NCBI GenBank assembly: GCA_003577165.1
Contig: QEUM01000017.1
Coordinates: forward strand, 1-43,691
Direction of reading: 5' to 3'
From: Armatimonadota bacterium
GTDB lineage: Bacteria; Armatimonadota; Fimbriimonadia; Fimbriimonadales; ATM1
DNA: 43,691 nucleotides
Part shown: positions 22,983 through 31,296 of the stretch, piece by piece
Layout of the letters: every line of letters starts with the position of its first letter
Numbering within the stretch: position 1 is the first letter of the stretch
The notes under the pieces: model-generated
Databases searched by the model: none
The model's input: the letters and a program-made list of their open reading frames with translations, nothing else
What the model was told of the DNA's origin: nothing
Made by a program: the position numbers and the translations under genes

Positions 22983-24725
22983 ATGCGCCGGTTCGACCCT
23001 CGCTTCCTTGAACAGCTTCGCGGTCAGAAGCGATACCTCGTCGTCGGCCTCATCTGCTCCGTCTTCGTTGCGATCTTCGACCTGGGCCTGATTCCGTTCA
23101 TTAAGTGGACCATCGAAGCAGCGGCAGAACGGAACACGGTTTTTCTGACACAACTTGCGATCGGCGTCACCATCTGGTTTGCTCTCAAGTACTGGTTCAC
23201 ATTCGGCAAGGCGTACTACCTTGAGAAAGCCGCACAAAGAGTCACCGCGGACCTGCGAAAGAAGCTCTTCGCGAAAATGCACGAACTGCCGGTGTCCTAT
23301 TTCAACGAGCGGCAGACGGGTTGGCTGCAGAGCATCGTCACGAACGACGTGACACTCATTCAGTCCGGAGTGAGCCGAATTCGCGACTTCGTCGAGGCGC
23401 CCATCACCGTCGTTGGGGCGTTGGCCGCGCTGTTTTGGCTCAACTGGAAACTCGCGCTCGTCTCGATCGTCGTCGTCCCGCCGATCGCGCTCGCGATCAT
23501 CAACAACTCTCGGCGCGTCCGCCGCGCTCAGGCGCAAGTGCAGGAGACGCTCGGCGACATGTCCGGAATGATGCAGGAGTCGCTCGCGGCGACCCGCGTC
23601 GTCAAAGCGTTCTCGGCAGAGGAGAGAGAAAGCACGCGGTTCTCGAAGCACGTCGACGCGACGCTTCGCAGCAACATGGCAGTCATCCGGCGATTCGCGT
23701 TGCTGAAGCCGCTCGTGGAACTGATCGGATCCGTGGCGATCGCGGCCGCTGTGTGGCTGGGCGGAAATCTCATCGCGCGCGGCGAGATGGGGTTCGAGCA
23801 ACTCTTGGCTTTCATTTACGCCCTGGATCGAATTCGGAACGGAGCGACCGGGCTTGGGAGCCTTAGCGGCACATACAACCAGCTTCTCGCGGCAACCGAT
23901 CGGATTTACCGGGAAGTCCTGGACGTCCAGCCGGAGATTTCGGACGATCGCGACGCTCAAATCTTGGAGAGCCCAAAGGGCTGCATTGAATTCCACAACG
24001 TGTCGTTCACCTATCCGGACGGGACGGCCGCACTCAGGAACATCAATCTGAAGATCGAGCCGGGAACGAGCACCGCCCTCGTCGGAAGAAGCGGCGCGGG
24101 CAAGAGCACGATCGCAGACCTAATCCTGCGCTTTTATGACCCCACGGAAGGCACCATCACATTCGACGGCGTGGACATCCGTAGCCTGCGCCTATCCTGG
24201 TATAGGCGGCAGATCGGCGTCGTCCCACAACAGACGCTACTGTTCGCGGCGACGATTGCCGAGAACATCACTTTCGGCGCACCTGACGCGACACGGGAGG
24301 ATGTCGTGCGGGCGGCACAGTCGGCGCACGCGGACGACTTCATCGCCTCGCTGCAGGAGGGATATGACACTCTGCTCGGTCGGCACGGTTTGCGCCTTTC
24401 TGGCGGCGAAATGCAGCGAATCTCAATCGCTCGCGCACTCATCACGAACCCCACCCTACTGATCCTCGATGAGGCGACGTCCTCGCTCGACGCAATGAGC
24501 GAGAAGATCGTGCAATCCGCGCTCGACGAGATCATGTCTCAGCGCACGACTTTGGTCATTGCGCATCGGCTCACTACGGCAGCGCGCGCCGACAGAATCG
24601 TCGTTCTTTCGCATGGAGAGATCGTCGAACAGGGATCGCACGCGGAGTTGGTCGCGAAGGACGGCGCGTACGCGGGCCTTTACCGCGCCTTCTCGCGAGG
24701 CGTGCTGGAAGAGACTCTGGGTTAG
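22983..24725 (+). CDS. msbA: MsbA-like lipid A ABC exporter (type IV, half transporter)
   Basis: A 580-residue fusion of a six-helix membrane domain (about 15-305) and an ATPase. Walker A is VGRSGAGKST, the Q-loop is IGVVPQQTLLF, the signature is LSGGEMQR, Walker B is LLILDEATSSLD, and the H-loop is AHRLTTAARA. SYFNERQTGWLQSIVTNDV is a coupling region typical of MsbA-type exporters. It starts 8 nt after lpxB, which points to flipping of the lipid A precursor as its role rather than drug efflux; this assignment rests on context. The next gene starts 3 nt after its stop. Confidence 0.87.
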   Translation: MRRFDPRFLEQLRGQKRYLVVGLICSVFVAIFDLGLIPFIKWTIEAAAERNTVFLTQLAIGVTIWFALKYWFTFGKAYYLEKAAQRVTADLRKKLFAKMHELPVSYFNERQTGWLQSIVTNDVTLIQSGVSRIRDFVEAPITVVGALAALFWLNWKLALVSIVVVPPIALAIINNSRRVRRAQAQVQETLGDMSGMMQESLAATRVVKAFSAEERESTRFSKHVDATLRSNMAVIRRFALLKPLVELIGSVAIAAAVWLGGNLIARGEMGFEQLLAFIYALDRIRNGATGLGSLSGTYNQLLAATDRIYREVLDVQPEISDDRDAQILESPKGCIEFHNVSFTYPDGTAALRNINLKIEPGTSTALVGRSGAGKSTIADLILRFYDPTEGTITFDGVDIRSLRLSWYRRQIGVVPQQTLLFAATIAENITFGAPDATREDVVRAAQSAHADDFIASLQEGYDTLLGRHGLRLSGGEMQRISIARALITNPTLLILDEATSSLDAMSEKIVQSALDEIMSQRTTLVIAHRLTTAARADRIVVLSHGEIVEQGSHAELVAKDGAYAGLYRAFSRGVLEETLG

Positions 24726-24728
24726 GCC

Positions 24729-25964
24729 ATGATCGAAGCATCCAACATCACCTGCGCCTACGGGAGCAGAATCGCGGTTCATGACCTCTCGCTGCGAGTT
24801 TCTCCGGGCGAAATGGTTGCGGTCATCGGCCCAAACGGAAGCGGGAAGACGACCCTTCTGCGCGCGCTCTCGCGAACGCTTCGCCCGATCTCCGGCACAG
24901 TTCGACTCTTCGGCGATGACCTGTCCGATCTGTCTCCCATGGAGAGCGCGCAGCGTGTGGCCGTCGTGCCCCAATTCGAGGAGCCGGCGTTTGCGTACAC
25001 CGTGCGTGAAACGATTGAGATGGGGAGACATCCGTGGTGCGGTGGAATATTGGGACCAGAGGACGCGGCACAGGTGGAGCGCGCGCTGGGCGAGTTCGGA
25101 TTGCGCGCTCTCGAGAATCGCGCGTTCACTCAGCTGAGCGGCGGCGAAAGGCAGAGAGTTCTCCTCGCCCGCGCGCTTTGTCAACAGACTCCGGCGATGC
25201 TGTTGGACGAACCGACGGCGCACATGGACGTCGGCTATCAGACGGCCGCCCTTCGAAAGGTCGCATCCCTCGCCCGCGAAGGAAAGTGTGTCGTCGTCGC
25301 GCTGCATGATCTCAACCTGGCCACCGTCTTTGCGACGCGATGCGCTTTACTTTTCGGAGGCAGGCTGGTCGCTGAAGGCCCGGTCGAAGACGTGCTCGCT
25401 TCCGGCAACTTGGATGAAGTATACGGGACGAGGTTTACTCGCATTCGGGAGCCGATGTCGGGTCGGCTGTTCGTTCTGCCGGAAGTCTTTCAATTGGAGC
25501 AGCGAGCCGATCGACCGCGCAGGGTCCACGTGATTGGGGGGGGAGGTAGCGCAGCGCCACTGTTGTCGGAACTGTGGCAGTTGGGCCACCAGGTGACGCT
25601 CGGCGTGGCCTATGAGGGCGACTCGGATTTCACGGCAGCGCAGACCTTTGGCATCGCCGCCGTGTGCGCCCCGTCATTCGCTGCGCTCGAAGGTGAGACG
25701 ATGGAACGAGCCTATCGCCTTGCGCAAGACGCAGATGTGGTCATCGTCTCAGAGTCCCCGTACGGGGCGGCGAACTTGCCGAACCTGGACCTCGCCCAAA
25801 GGCTCCGCGAAGACGGGAAGGCGGTTTACGTCGTGTCCCGATGCCGGGAGCAATGGGACTTCACGGACGGCGCAGCCACGCAGAAGATCAGCGCGCTTCT
25901 CGCTTCCGGCGCAACGGAGATTCCGTTCGGCGAGATCACTCTCGCCCTCGCGAGTGAAGGTTAG
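24729..25964 (+). CDS. FepC/BtuD-type ABC ATPase fused to a Rossmann-like domain
   Basis: A 411-residue protein. Residues 1-255 form an ATPase of the iron-siderophore/cobalamin importer type: Walker A IGPNGSGKTTLLRAL, signature LSGGERQRVLLARAL, Walker B MLLDEPTAHMD, and ALHDLNLATVFA. Residues about 265-411 form a second domain opening with VHVIGGGGSAAPLLSEL, a Gly-rich Rossmann-like start. It also has GVAYEGDSDFTAAQ and ESPYGAANLPNLDLA. Similar C-terminal extensions are known on some metal-chelate ATPases; their role is not established. No permease or binding protein lies beside it, so its transporter must be encoded elsewhere. It ends in a 4-nt overlap with the convergent BON gene. Confidence 0.83.
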   Translation: MIEASNITCAYGSRIAVHDLSLRVSPGEMVAVIGPNGSGKTTLLRALSRTLRPISGTVRLFGDDLSDLSPMESAQRVAVVPQFEEPAFAYTVRETIEMGRHPWCGGILGPEDAAQVERALGEFGLRALENRAFTQLSGGERQRVLLARALCQQTPAMLLDEPTAHMDVGYQTAALRKVASLAREGKCVVVALHDLNLATVFATRCALLFGGRLVAEGPVEDVLASGNLDEVYGTRFTRIREPMSGRLFVLPEVFQLEQRADRPRRVHVIGGGGSAAPLLSELWQLGHQVTLGVAYEGDSDFTAAQTFGIAAVCAPSFAALEGETMERAYRLAQDADVVIVSESPYGAANLPNLDLAQRLREDGKAVYVVSRCREQWDFTDGAATQKISALLASGATEIPFGEITLALASEG

Positions 25965-26380
25965 CCCTTCACCTCGATCTCGTCGGTGATATGCTCCATC
26001 GTGCCGACGACCCCAAAAGCAACTCCGAGCGCCTTCATCTTGTCGATTTGGGTCGGAACCGTTCCCTTCAAGGTCACATGGCCCTTCTCGACAATCACTT
26101 CGATCCTCTCATGCTCGAGGCCGGCCACGAGCCGGAAGCCCGCAAGGATCTTCTCGCGAAGCACCGTGTCACTTAACTTCTCGCCCGCCTTTGCGGCGAG
26201 TTGCTTCGTCTGCTCAGCTGCGGAGTCGAATGCCTTCTTCGCGGAGTCGCCCGCCGTGTCGAGCGCGCGCTTTGCTGAGACTGCGGCATCACCTGCCTTC
26301 TCACGCAGTTCGTCTTCCGACACGCTGCAGGCGGATGTGAGGACGAGAACCGAAGATAAGAGTAGTGTGCTGCGCTTCAT
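25961..26380 (-). CDS. BON-domain lipoprotein
   Basis: A 139-residue protein with a lipoprotein signal (MKRSTLLLSSVLVLTSAC, C18). An Ala/Lys-rich helical region (about 25-75) precedes a single BON domain (about 75-139: IEVIVEKGHVTLKGTVPT and then a second, helical half). BON domains are small phospholipid- or polymer-associated periplasmic modules (OsmY, DolP). The ATG lies 2 nt after the stop of the glycosidase-like gene, and its AGGAG ribosome binding site is inside the last codons of that gene, so it is the last gene of the liv operon-like run. Its role there is unknown. Confidence 0.85.
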   Translation of the reverse strand: MKRSTLLLSSVLVLTSACSVSEDELREKAGDAAVSAKRALDTAGDSAKKAFDSAAEQTKQLAAKAGEKLSDTVLREKILAGFRLVAGLEHERIEVIVEKGHVTLKGTVPTQIDKMKALGVAFGVVGTMEHITDEIEVKG

Positions 26381-26382
26381 TC

Positions 26383-27990
26383 TTACTTTCTCCTATATAG
26401 GAATACGTGCTCTTTGCCCGTATTCGGCATGACGAGGGTGAGTTTGCTGTCCTGCGCCCTGACCTCCTCGCTTTTCGAGACCCCGCCAGTGCTCGGGTCG
26501 AGCCACTCGACGACATACGTCCCCCCGCGTCGGACGGCGACGGTAACGGTCTTCTGCTCCGGCTCGGTGGACTCGTACACGAAAACCAGCCCCGTATTTT
26601 CGTCGGCGATGCCGGTCGCCAGAAAGCCGGATGCGACTGTGGGAGTCTGCAACTCGAACTTACGCTCGTGCCATTTGTATTTCGACGTGACGGCGCCGAC
26701 CGCGAAGGAGCCAGACCAGTCCTTCGTCGGCGAATCCGCGAACAGAACGCCGCCAGCCCCCCCCGAAGCGAGTGAGGCCCAGTTCGCAATGCGAGCATCG
26801 GCAGTGTCCTTGGCCGCGTTGACCATGAGAACGAGAACGGGCTTGCCGCATGAATCTCTTCCCTTCTGAACAGCAGAAACCACCGAGGTGAAGGTCGCCG
26901 ACGGCGAGTCCTTGAATTCCGCGGTTACAAGTCGAAATCCTACGGCATCCAGATTCCAAAAGGTCGTGTCGCCCAGGTGTGCGCCGAATGGAATGCCGTA
27001 AACGTGAAGGTCGCGTATATCCTCCGCCATCTCGTGGCTCCAATAGGCGGGCGCGGACACGTAGGACTCGAAGCCGAACGCGCTCGGCGATCCGTTGATC
27101 CGAGCAACCCAATAGCGGAGTTTCTTCTTGTATTGAATCCTTGCCTTGAGATTCGTCCAAAAATCCTCGCTGGCCGCACATGGCCCTCCCTTAGCGCTCG
27201 AGTAGGGATTTTGGTTCCAAGCTGAATCCAGTTCTTCTGTATTCCCGAGTGTGAAGAGAACGCATATCTTGGACTTTGCGGCTGCATCAAGGATCCGATC
27301 CATTCTCCACGCGTTCTGCAGATTGTATTTACCGAGGCCGAAATAGCCCTCGCCGGAAGTCCACTCGAGCCCTAACCAATCCGGAGAAACGACGAGCCTG
27401 CAGAGGGTCACTCCTTGCTTCGCGAGTTCCTCGATTCGCGCTACGGTGGCGGCGATGCTCTGTTTGGGTGCAAGCGTTACGCCTACGGGCAAAAAGGAAG
27501 TCCCCCCCCTCGTGAAGTACTTGCTGCCCTTGGGGGTGAACGCAAAGCCCGGCCCCGACGCTTTTTCTGCCGCCTTCTTAAACGGTTTCAGACGCGCACG
27601 GCTCTTCGAATCAATGGCTTCGAGGGTGACCTCCGTAGCTCGATCTCGCCACGGCGCGAATCGGATTTTCCAGGTCGGCGGGCCCGACGGCGCCAAGTAT
27701 GTCCCGCCTTGCCCGCTCGTTACGACGAAATCCTGATCGAGGAATCCCGGAAGGTAGGCGTACGATTCGTCGGATGCGATCGCAAGCGCGCGTACTTCGA
27801 TCTGCGTCGGATCGAACGGGTTGGACCAGGTTCCAGTGAGCGGAACCGTGATCTCGACCGGTGCAAATTGAGTCCAGTTGGCGGTATCGAGCGCGGGCGC
27901 CTCGAGTTTGAGCTCTTCGGCGCTCGCAAACTTCCCTTCGACTGGATTGAATTGCTCGGCCAGGCTGGCTGCGAGCAGCAGGGCGATCAC
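26383..27990 (-). CDS. DUF5060-domain glycoside hydrolase-like protein
   Basis: A 535-residue protein. A short signal-like N-terminus ([19 protein letters not shown]) precedes a DUF5060-like beta-sandwich (about 35-125: TQFAPVEITVPLTGTWSNPF). A TIM-barrel-like region (about 155-420) of the GH5-like type contains TRGGTSFLPVGVTL, GKYNLQNAWRMDRIL and ICVLFTLGN. A beta-rich C-terminal domain (about 440-535) follows. Where such hydrolases usually have a WNE acid/base motif, this one has AFGFESYVSAPAYW, so activity is doubtful. The start is GTG at 27990, which shares GTGA with the livG stop, so it is translationally coupled to an amino acid importer. That is unusual for a glycosidase. The coding sequence has C8/G8 tracts at 26757 and 27502. 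Confidence 0.7.
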   Translation of the reverse strand: MIALLLAASLAEQFNPVEGKFASAEELKLEAPALDTANWTQFAPVEITVPLTGTWSNPFDPTQIEVRALAIASDESYAYLPGFLDQDFVVTSGQGGTYLAPSGPPTWKIRFAPWRDRATEVTLEAIDSKSRARLKPFKKAAEKASGPGFAFTPKGSKYFTRGGTSFLPVGVTLAPKQSIAATVARIEELAKQGVTLCRLVVSPDWLGLEWTSGEGYFGLGKYNLQNAWRMDRILDAAAKSKICVLFTLGNTEELDSAWNQNPYSSAKGGPCAASEDFWTNLKARIQYKKKLRYWVARINGSPSAFGFESYVSAPAYWSHEMAEDIRDLHVYGIPFGAHLGDTTFWNLDAVGFRLVTAEFKDSPSATFTSVVSAVQKGRDSCGKPVLVLMVNAAKDTADARIANWASLASGGAGGVLFADSPTKDWSGSFAVGAVTSKYKWHERKFELQTPTVASGFLATGIADENTGLVFVYESTEPEQKTVTVAVRRGGTYVVEWLDPSTGGVSKSEEVRAQDSKLTLVMPNTGKEHVFLYRRK

Positions 27991-28751
27991 ACGGGCTCTC
28001 CGAGATACGCCTCGATGACCTTCGGGTCACACCGAATCTCTTCGGGCGAACCGGCGGCGATCTCTGCGCCGTGATCCAGGACGACGATCTTTTCGCAGAT
28101 TCCCATCACAACTTTCATGTCGTGTTCTATGAGCAAGATGGTTTGACCGAATTCGTCCCTGAGACGGCGGATCTGAGCCATCAACTCCTGCTTCTCCTGG
28201 GGGTTCATTCCCGCAGCGGGCTCGTCGAGTAGAAGCAGTTTGGGCCTTGTCGCAAGGGCGCGCGCGATCTCGACGCGCCGCTGATCGCCGTACGAAAGGT
28301 CGCTGCTACGCCAGTTCGTGAATTCAGTCAAGTTGAAACTCTCGATGAGTTTCATTGCTTCGACGACGAGGTCGTCGGTCTCTTTGATCGATCTGGGAAG
28401 TAAGCAGAGCGCCTCTGTCAGCGTGCACCTGTGCCGGAGGAAACCTCCGATTACGACGTTCTCCAAAACGGAGAGCGCCGAGAAAAGTCGGATGTTCTGG
28501 AATGTCCGCGCGATGCCGAGTGCTGCAATCGCTGAGGGCCTCAGCCCACGGATGGATCGGCCGTCGAACCGCACGTCGCCGCTCGTCGGCTTGTACACGC
28601 CGGTAATGAGGTTGAAGCAGGTCGTCTTGCCAGCGCCGTTCGGGCCGATCAGCCCGAAAAGATCCCCCTCGTGAATCATGAACGACACGTCGTTTACAGC
28701 GACCAACCCGCCGAATCGAATCGTCGCGCGATCCAAGGTTAGAAGACTCAA
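27987..28751 (-). CDS. livG: Branched-chain amino acid ABC transporter ATPase LivG
   Basis: A 254-residue LivG-type ATPase. Walker A is [18 protein letters not shown], followed by [19 protein letters not shown], a LivG hallmark. The signature is [15 protein letters not shown], Walker B is [15 protein letters not shown], and [17 protein letters not shown] contains the H-loop. The start is TTG at 28751 within a TTGA overlap with the livM stop; a longer ATG-initiated frame lies inside livM and adds residues without homology. The partner LivF ATPase is missing from the run. Confidence 0.93.
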   Translation of the reverse strand: MSLLTLDRATIRFGGLVAVNDVSFMIHEGDLFGLIGPNGAGKTTCFNLITGVYKPTSGDVRFDGRSIRGLRPSAIAALGIARTFQNIRLFSALSVLENVVIGGFLRHRCTLTEALCLLPRSIKETDDLVVEAMKLIESFNLTEFTNWRSSDLSYGDQRRVEIARALATRPKLLLLDEPAAGMNPQEKQELMAQIRRLRDEFGQTILLIEHDMKVVMGICEKIVVLDHGAEIAAGSPEEIRCDPKVIEAYLGEPV

Positions 28752-30367
28752 ACCGCAATCTCCTGCTGCTTGTGCTTCATTCCAAACATCCTTTTCACGA
28801 GATCCCAACTGAACTCGTGGTGGCCGAGGACGCCAATCGGCCGAACGAGCATGACGACGACGAGAAGGAACGCGAAGATCGCCATCCGCAGGTTGTTCGG
28901 CGAGTAGAGAGTGTCCTTGAGGTTCTCCTCGATGAACGGCACAGAGTGAAGAGCCATCGTGACCGGCATCTTAACGACGATCAGCGAGCCGAACAGCGCG
29001 ACGACTGCGCCAAACGCAGGCATCCCGCGCCGTCCGTGCCCGGAGAGGGTCGTAAACGCCGCAAGCGCCAACAGCATCGCGATGACGGAGACCTTGATGA
29101 CGACAGACACGCCCGTGAACCAATGGACATAGCATCCGACGAGGGCGATCAGCGCCCCGGCCCAGCCCAAGCCTGTGAGCATTCGCTCACCGACGGTCGC
29201 TCCCGCCCGCCGCACGAGCGCGACGACTATGAACAGAATGCTGAGAGAGCCGACGGCGAGCATCGCCCAGCCGACGAAGCGAACGTAGCCCGAATCCGCG
29301 TCACCTGAAAGCGCAAGCCCCTTCACGACCGCGCCTGCGAGAGCAACCGCGCCGAGGAGAGAGAGGAAGACATGGCGGCCGTTCTCTCCAAAGCGAGACC
29401 GCCGCAGCGTTTTGACGAGAAGCAGTACGAGCAGCGCCGAGACGATGTATCCGAGAAGGTCGATCGCAGGGATTTGGTCGATCTTGCGAAGGGCTTCTTC
29501 CAGAAGTTTCAGCGCGGCGCCGGCAAGGGCCGCTCCAGTGATGCTGCCCGTCCCTCCGATTACGACCATCGTGAGGATCAGAAAGCTGGTGCTCATGTCG
29601 AACGTGACCGGCGTGATGAACCCCTCGTGGTGCGCGAAGAGCGTGCCGACCATTCCCGCCATCGCCGCTCCCAATACGAACGCGACGACCTTCGTGCGCG
29701 TTGTGTTAACGCCCGTGGCTTCCGCAGCCAACTCGTCCTCACGAACGGCGAGGAACGACAAGCCGTGTGAGGTCTTCAGAAGGTTCCGGCACAAAGCGAC
29801 GATCAGAATGAACAGCACGACGACATGCCAAACGTGCGTCAGTTTGTCAATCTTGTTCAGCCCGAAGGCGCCGCCGAGGTCGAGCCCTCCGAAAGACAGG
29901 TTCTTGCCATCCTGGTTCTGAACGATGATGCGTATGATCTCGCCGAATCCGAGCGTAGCGACGGCCAGATAGTCACCGCGCAGCCGAAGGCTGGGAAGTC
30001 CGACGACGATGCCTGCGATTGCCGCAGCAACGCCGCCAACCACCGTCATGCCCGTGATCCAAAGCAGCGGATCTTGAGAATCGAAGTAGTTCCTGGTTAC
30101 GTAACCCGACACGTAGGCGCCGACAAGGAAGAAGGCGGCGTGACCGACCGAGAACTGGCCCGTAATCCCGTTGATAAGATTCAGCGAGACCGCGAGCGAC
30201 GCGTACAAAAGACTGCGAACGATGAGCGTCGCGTCGTAGTTGTTCAGGCTGGGGACGACTTGCCGCTCGACGACGAAGGCGATGGCGGCGACCAGCAGGA
30301 ACGAAAGCAGTCGGACGAGCACGTACCTGCCGGGGGCGAATGACGGTGTGACGGTCGCTGCAGCCAT
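28748..30367 (-). CDS. livM: Branched-chain amino acid ABC permease LivM with a large membrane insertion
   Basis: A 539-residue permease. Canonical LivM blocks are present: GITGQFSVGHAAFFLVGAYV (about 67-86), LRLRGDYLAVATLGFGEI, VNTTRTKVVAFVLGAAMAG and GGTGSITGAALAGAAL (about 271-286), with the usual C-terminal VRPIGVLG at about 508-515. Between about 322 and 488 there is an extra hydrophobic region with about five membrane helices (for example GWAMLAVGSLSILFIVVALV) not found in ordinary LivM of 320-420 residues. The frame is intact across it. The gene starts 2 nt after livH and ends in the livG start. Confidence 0.9.
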   Translation of the reverse strand: MAAATVTPSFAPGRYVLVRLLSFLLVAAIAFVVERQVVPSLNNYDATLIVRSLLYASLAVSLNLINGITGQFSVGHAAFFLVGAYVSGYVTRNYFDSQDPLLWITGMTVVGGVAAAIAGIVVGLPSLRLRGDYLAVATLGFGEIIRIIVQNQDGKNLSFGGLDLGGAFGLNKIDKLTHVWHVVVLFILIVALCRNLLKTSHGLSFLAVREDELAAEATGVNTTRTKVVAFVLGAAMAGMVGTLFAHHEGFITPVTFDMSTSFLILTMVVIGGTGSITGAALAGAALKLLEEALRKIDQIPAIDLLGYIVSALLVLLLVKTLRRSRFGENGRHVFLSLLGAVALAGAVVKGLALSGDADSGYVRFVGWAMLAVGSLSILFIVVALVRRAGATVGERMLTGLGWAGALIALVGCYVHWFTGVSVVIKVSVIAMLLALAAFTTLSGHGRRGMPAFGAVVALFGSLIVVKMPVTMALHSVPFIEENLKDTLYSPNNLRMAIFAFLLVVVMLVRPIGVLGHHEFSWDLVKRMFGMKHKQQEIAV

Positions 30368-30369
30368 CG

Positions 30370-31296
30370 CTACACCTTGTCCACCGGACTGCCGAACAGG
30401 CCTCCGGGCCTCAACAGAAGGATGATGATCAGGATGACGAACGCTACGGCGTCCTTATAGCCGCCAAGCCCCCCCCAAACGACCAGGTTCTCGGCGATGC
30501 CCATGATGAAACCGCCCACGACCGCTCCGGGAATGTTGCCGATCCCTCCCAGCACTGCGGCGACGAACGCCTTGACGCCCGGCAGCAGGCCGGCGAAAGT
30601 CGTAAGGGGCGTGCCGAGCGCGGTGGCGTTCATCATGCCGCCTGCGCCCGCAAGGGCGGAGCCGATGATGAATGTGATACCGATGATGCGGCTCACGTTG
30701 ACGCCCATCAGGGCCGCAGTGTTGAAGTCATGAGACACGGCGCGCATCGCGCGACCCGTTTGCGTCTGGGTCACGAAGTACCACAGGAGGAACATCAGAA
30801 CGACCGTAACGCCGAAGACGACGAGCCGGCTCTGCGTGACTGCGACGCCGAAAATGTCCATCGTCTGCGAAAAGACGTTGACGTCTTGAGCGATGCTCGG
30901 TGGAGGGGAGGTTTTGAAGACAAGCAGGCCGCCATGTTCCAGGAGCAGCGACACGCCGATTGCCGTTATCAGGACCGAGATTCTCGGGGCGTTGCGCAGA
31001 GGACGGTAGGCCACGCGCTCGATGAGGAGGCCCAATAGGGCGCAGCCGACCATCGAGATGATGAGCATGAGGAACAGCAGCACGTACGGGTTCATCGCCT
31101 CGCGGTTGAACCACTGCATCGCCGTGTAGTACGCGAGGTACATGCCGACCATGTACACATCGCCGTGCGCGAAGTTGATTAACTTGAGGACACCATAGAC
31201 CATGGTGTAGCCGAGGGCGATCAACGCATAGATCGCCCCCAGCTGCAACCCGTTAACAAGCTGCTGGGGCAGCTGTCCCCAATCGAGGGACTCCAT
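30370..31296 (-). CDS. livH: Branched-chain amino acid ABC permease LivH
   Basis: A 308-residue inner-membrane permease with about eight helices. QQLVNGLQLGAIYALIALGY near the N-terminus, INFAHGDVYMVGMYLAY, RPLRNAPRISVLITAIGVS and LPGVKAFVAAVLGGIGNIPG are the standard LivH motifs. It starts directly after the livK stop with no gap. A run of C8 at 30469-30476 encodes the Gly-Gly of VWGGLGGY. Normal length and no visible defects. Confidence 0.95.
   Translation of the reverse strand: MESLDWGQLPQQLVNGLQLGAIYALIALGYTMVYGVLKLINFAHGDVYMVGMYLAYYTAMQWFNREAMNPYVLLFLMLIISMVGCALLGLLIERVAYRPLRNAPRISVLITAIGVSLLLEHGGLLVFKTSPPPSIAQDVNVFSQTMDIFGVAVTQSRLVVFGVTVVLMFLLWYFVTQTQTGRAMRAVSHDFNTAALMGVNVSRIIGITFIIGSALAGAGGMMNATALGTPLTTFAGLLPGVKAFVAAVLGGIGNIPGAVVGGFIMGIAENLVVWGGLGGYKDAVAFVILIIILLLRPGGLFGSPVDKV

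Noticed and set aside
22971-23996. 341-codon minus-strand frame opposite msbA
   Set aside because: Antisense shadow of a GC-rich gene; msbA motifs on the plus strand are complete.
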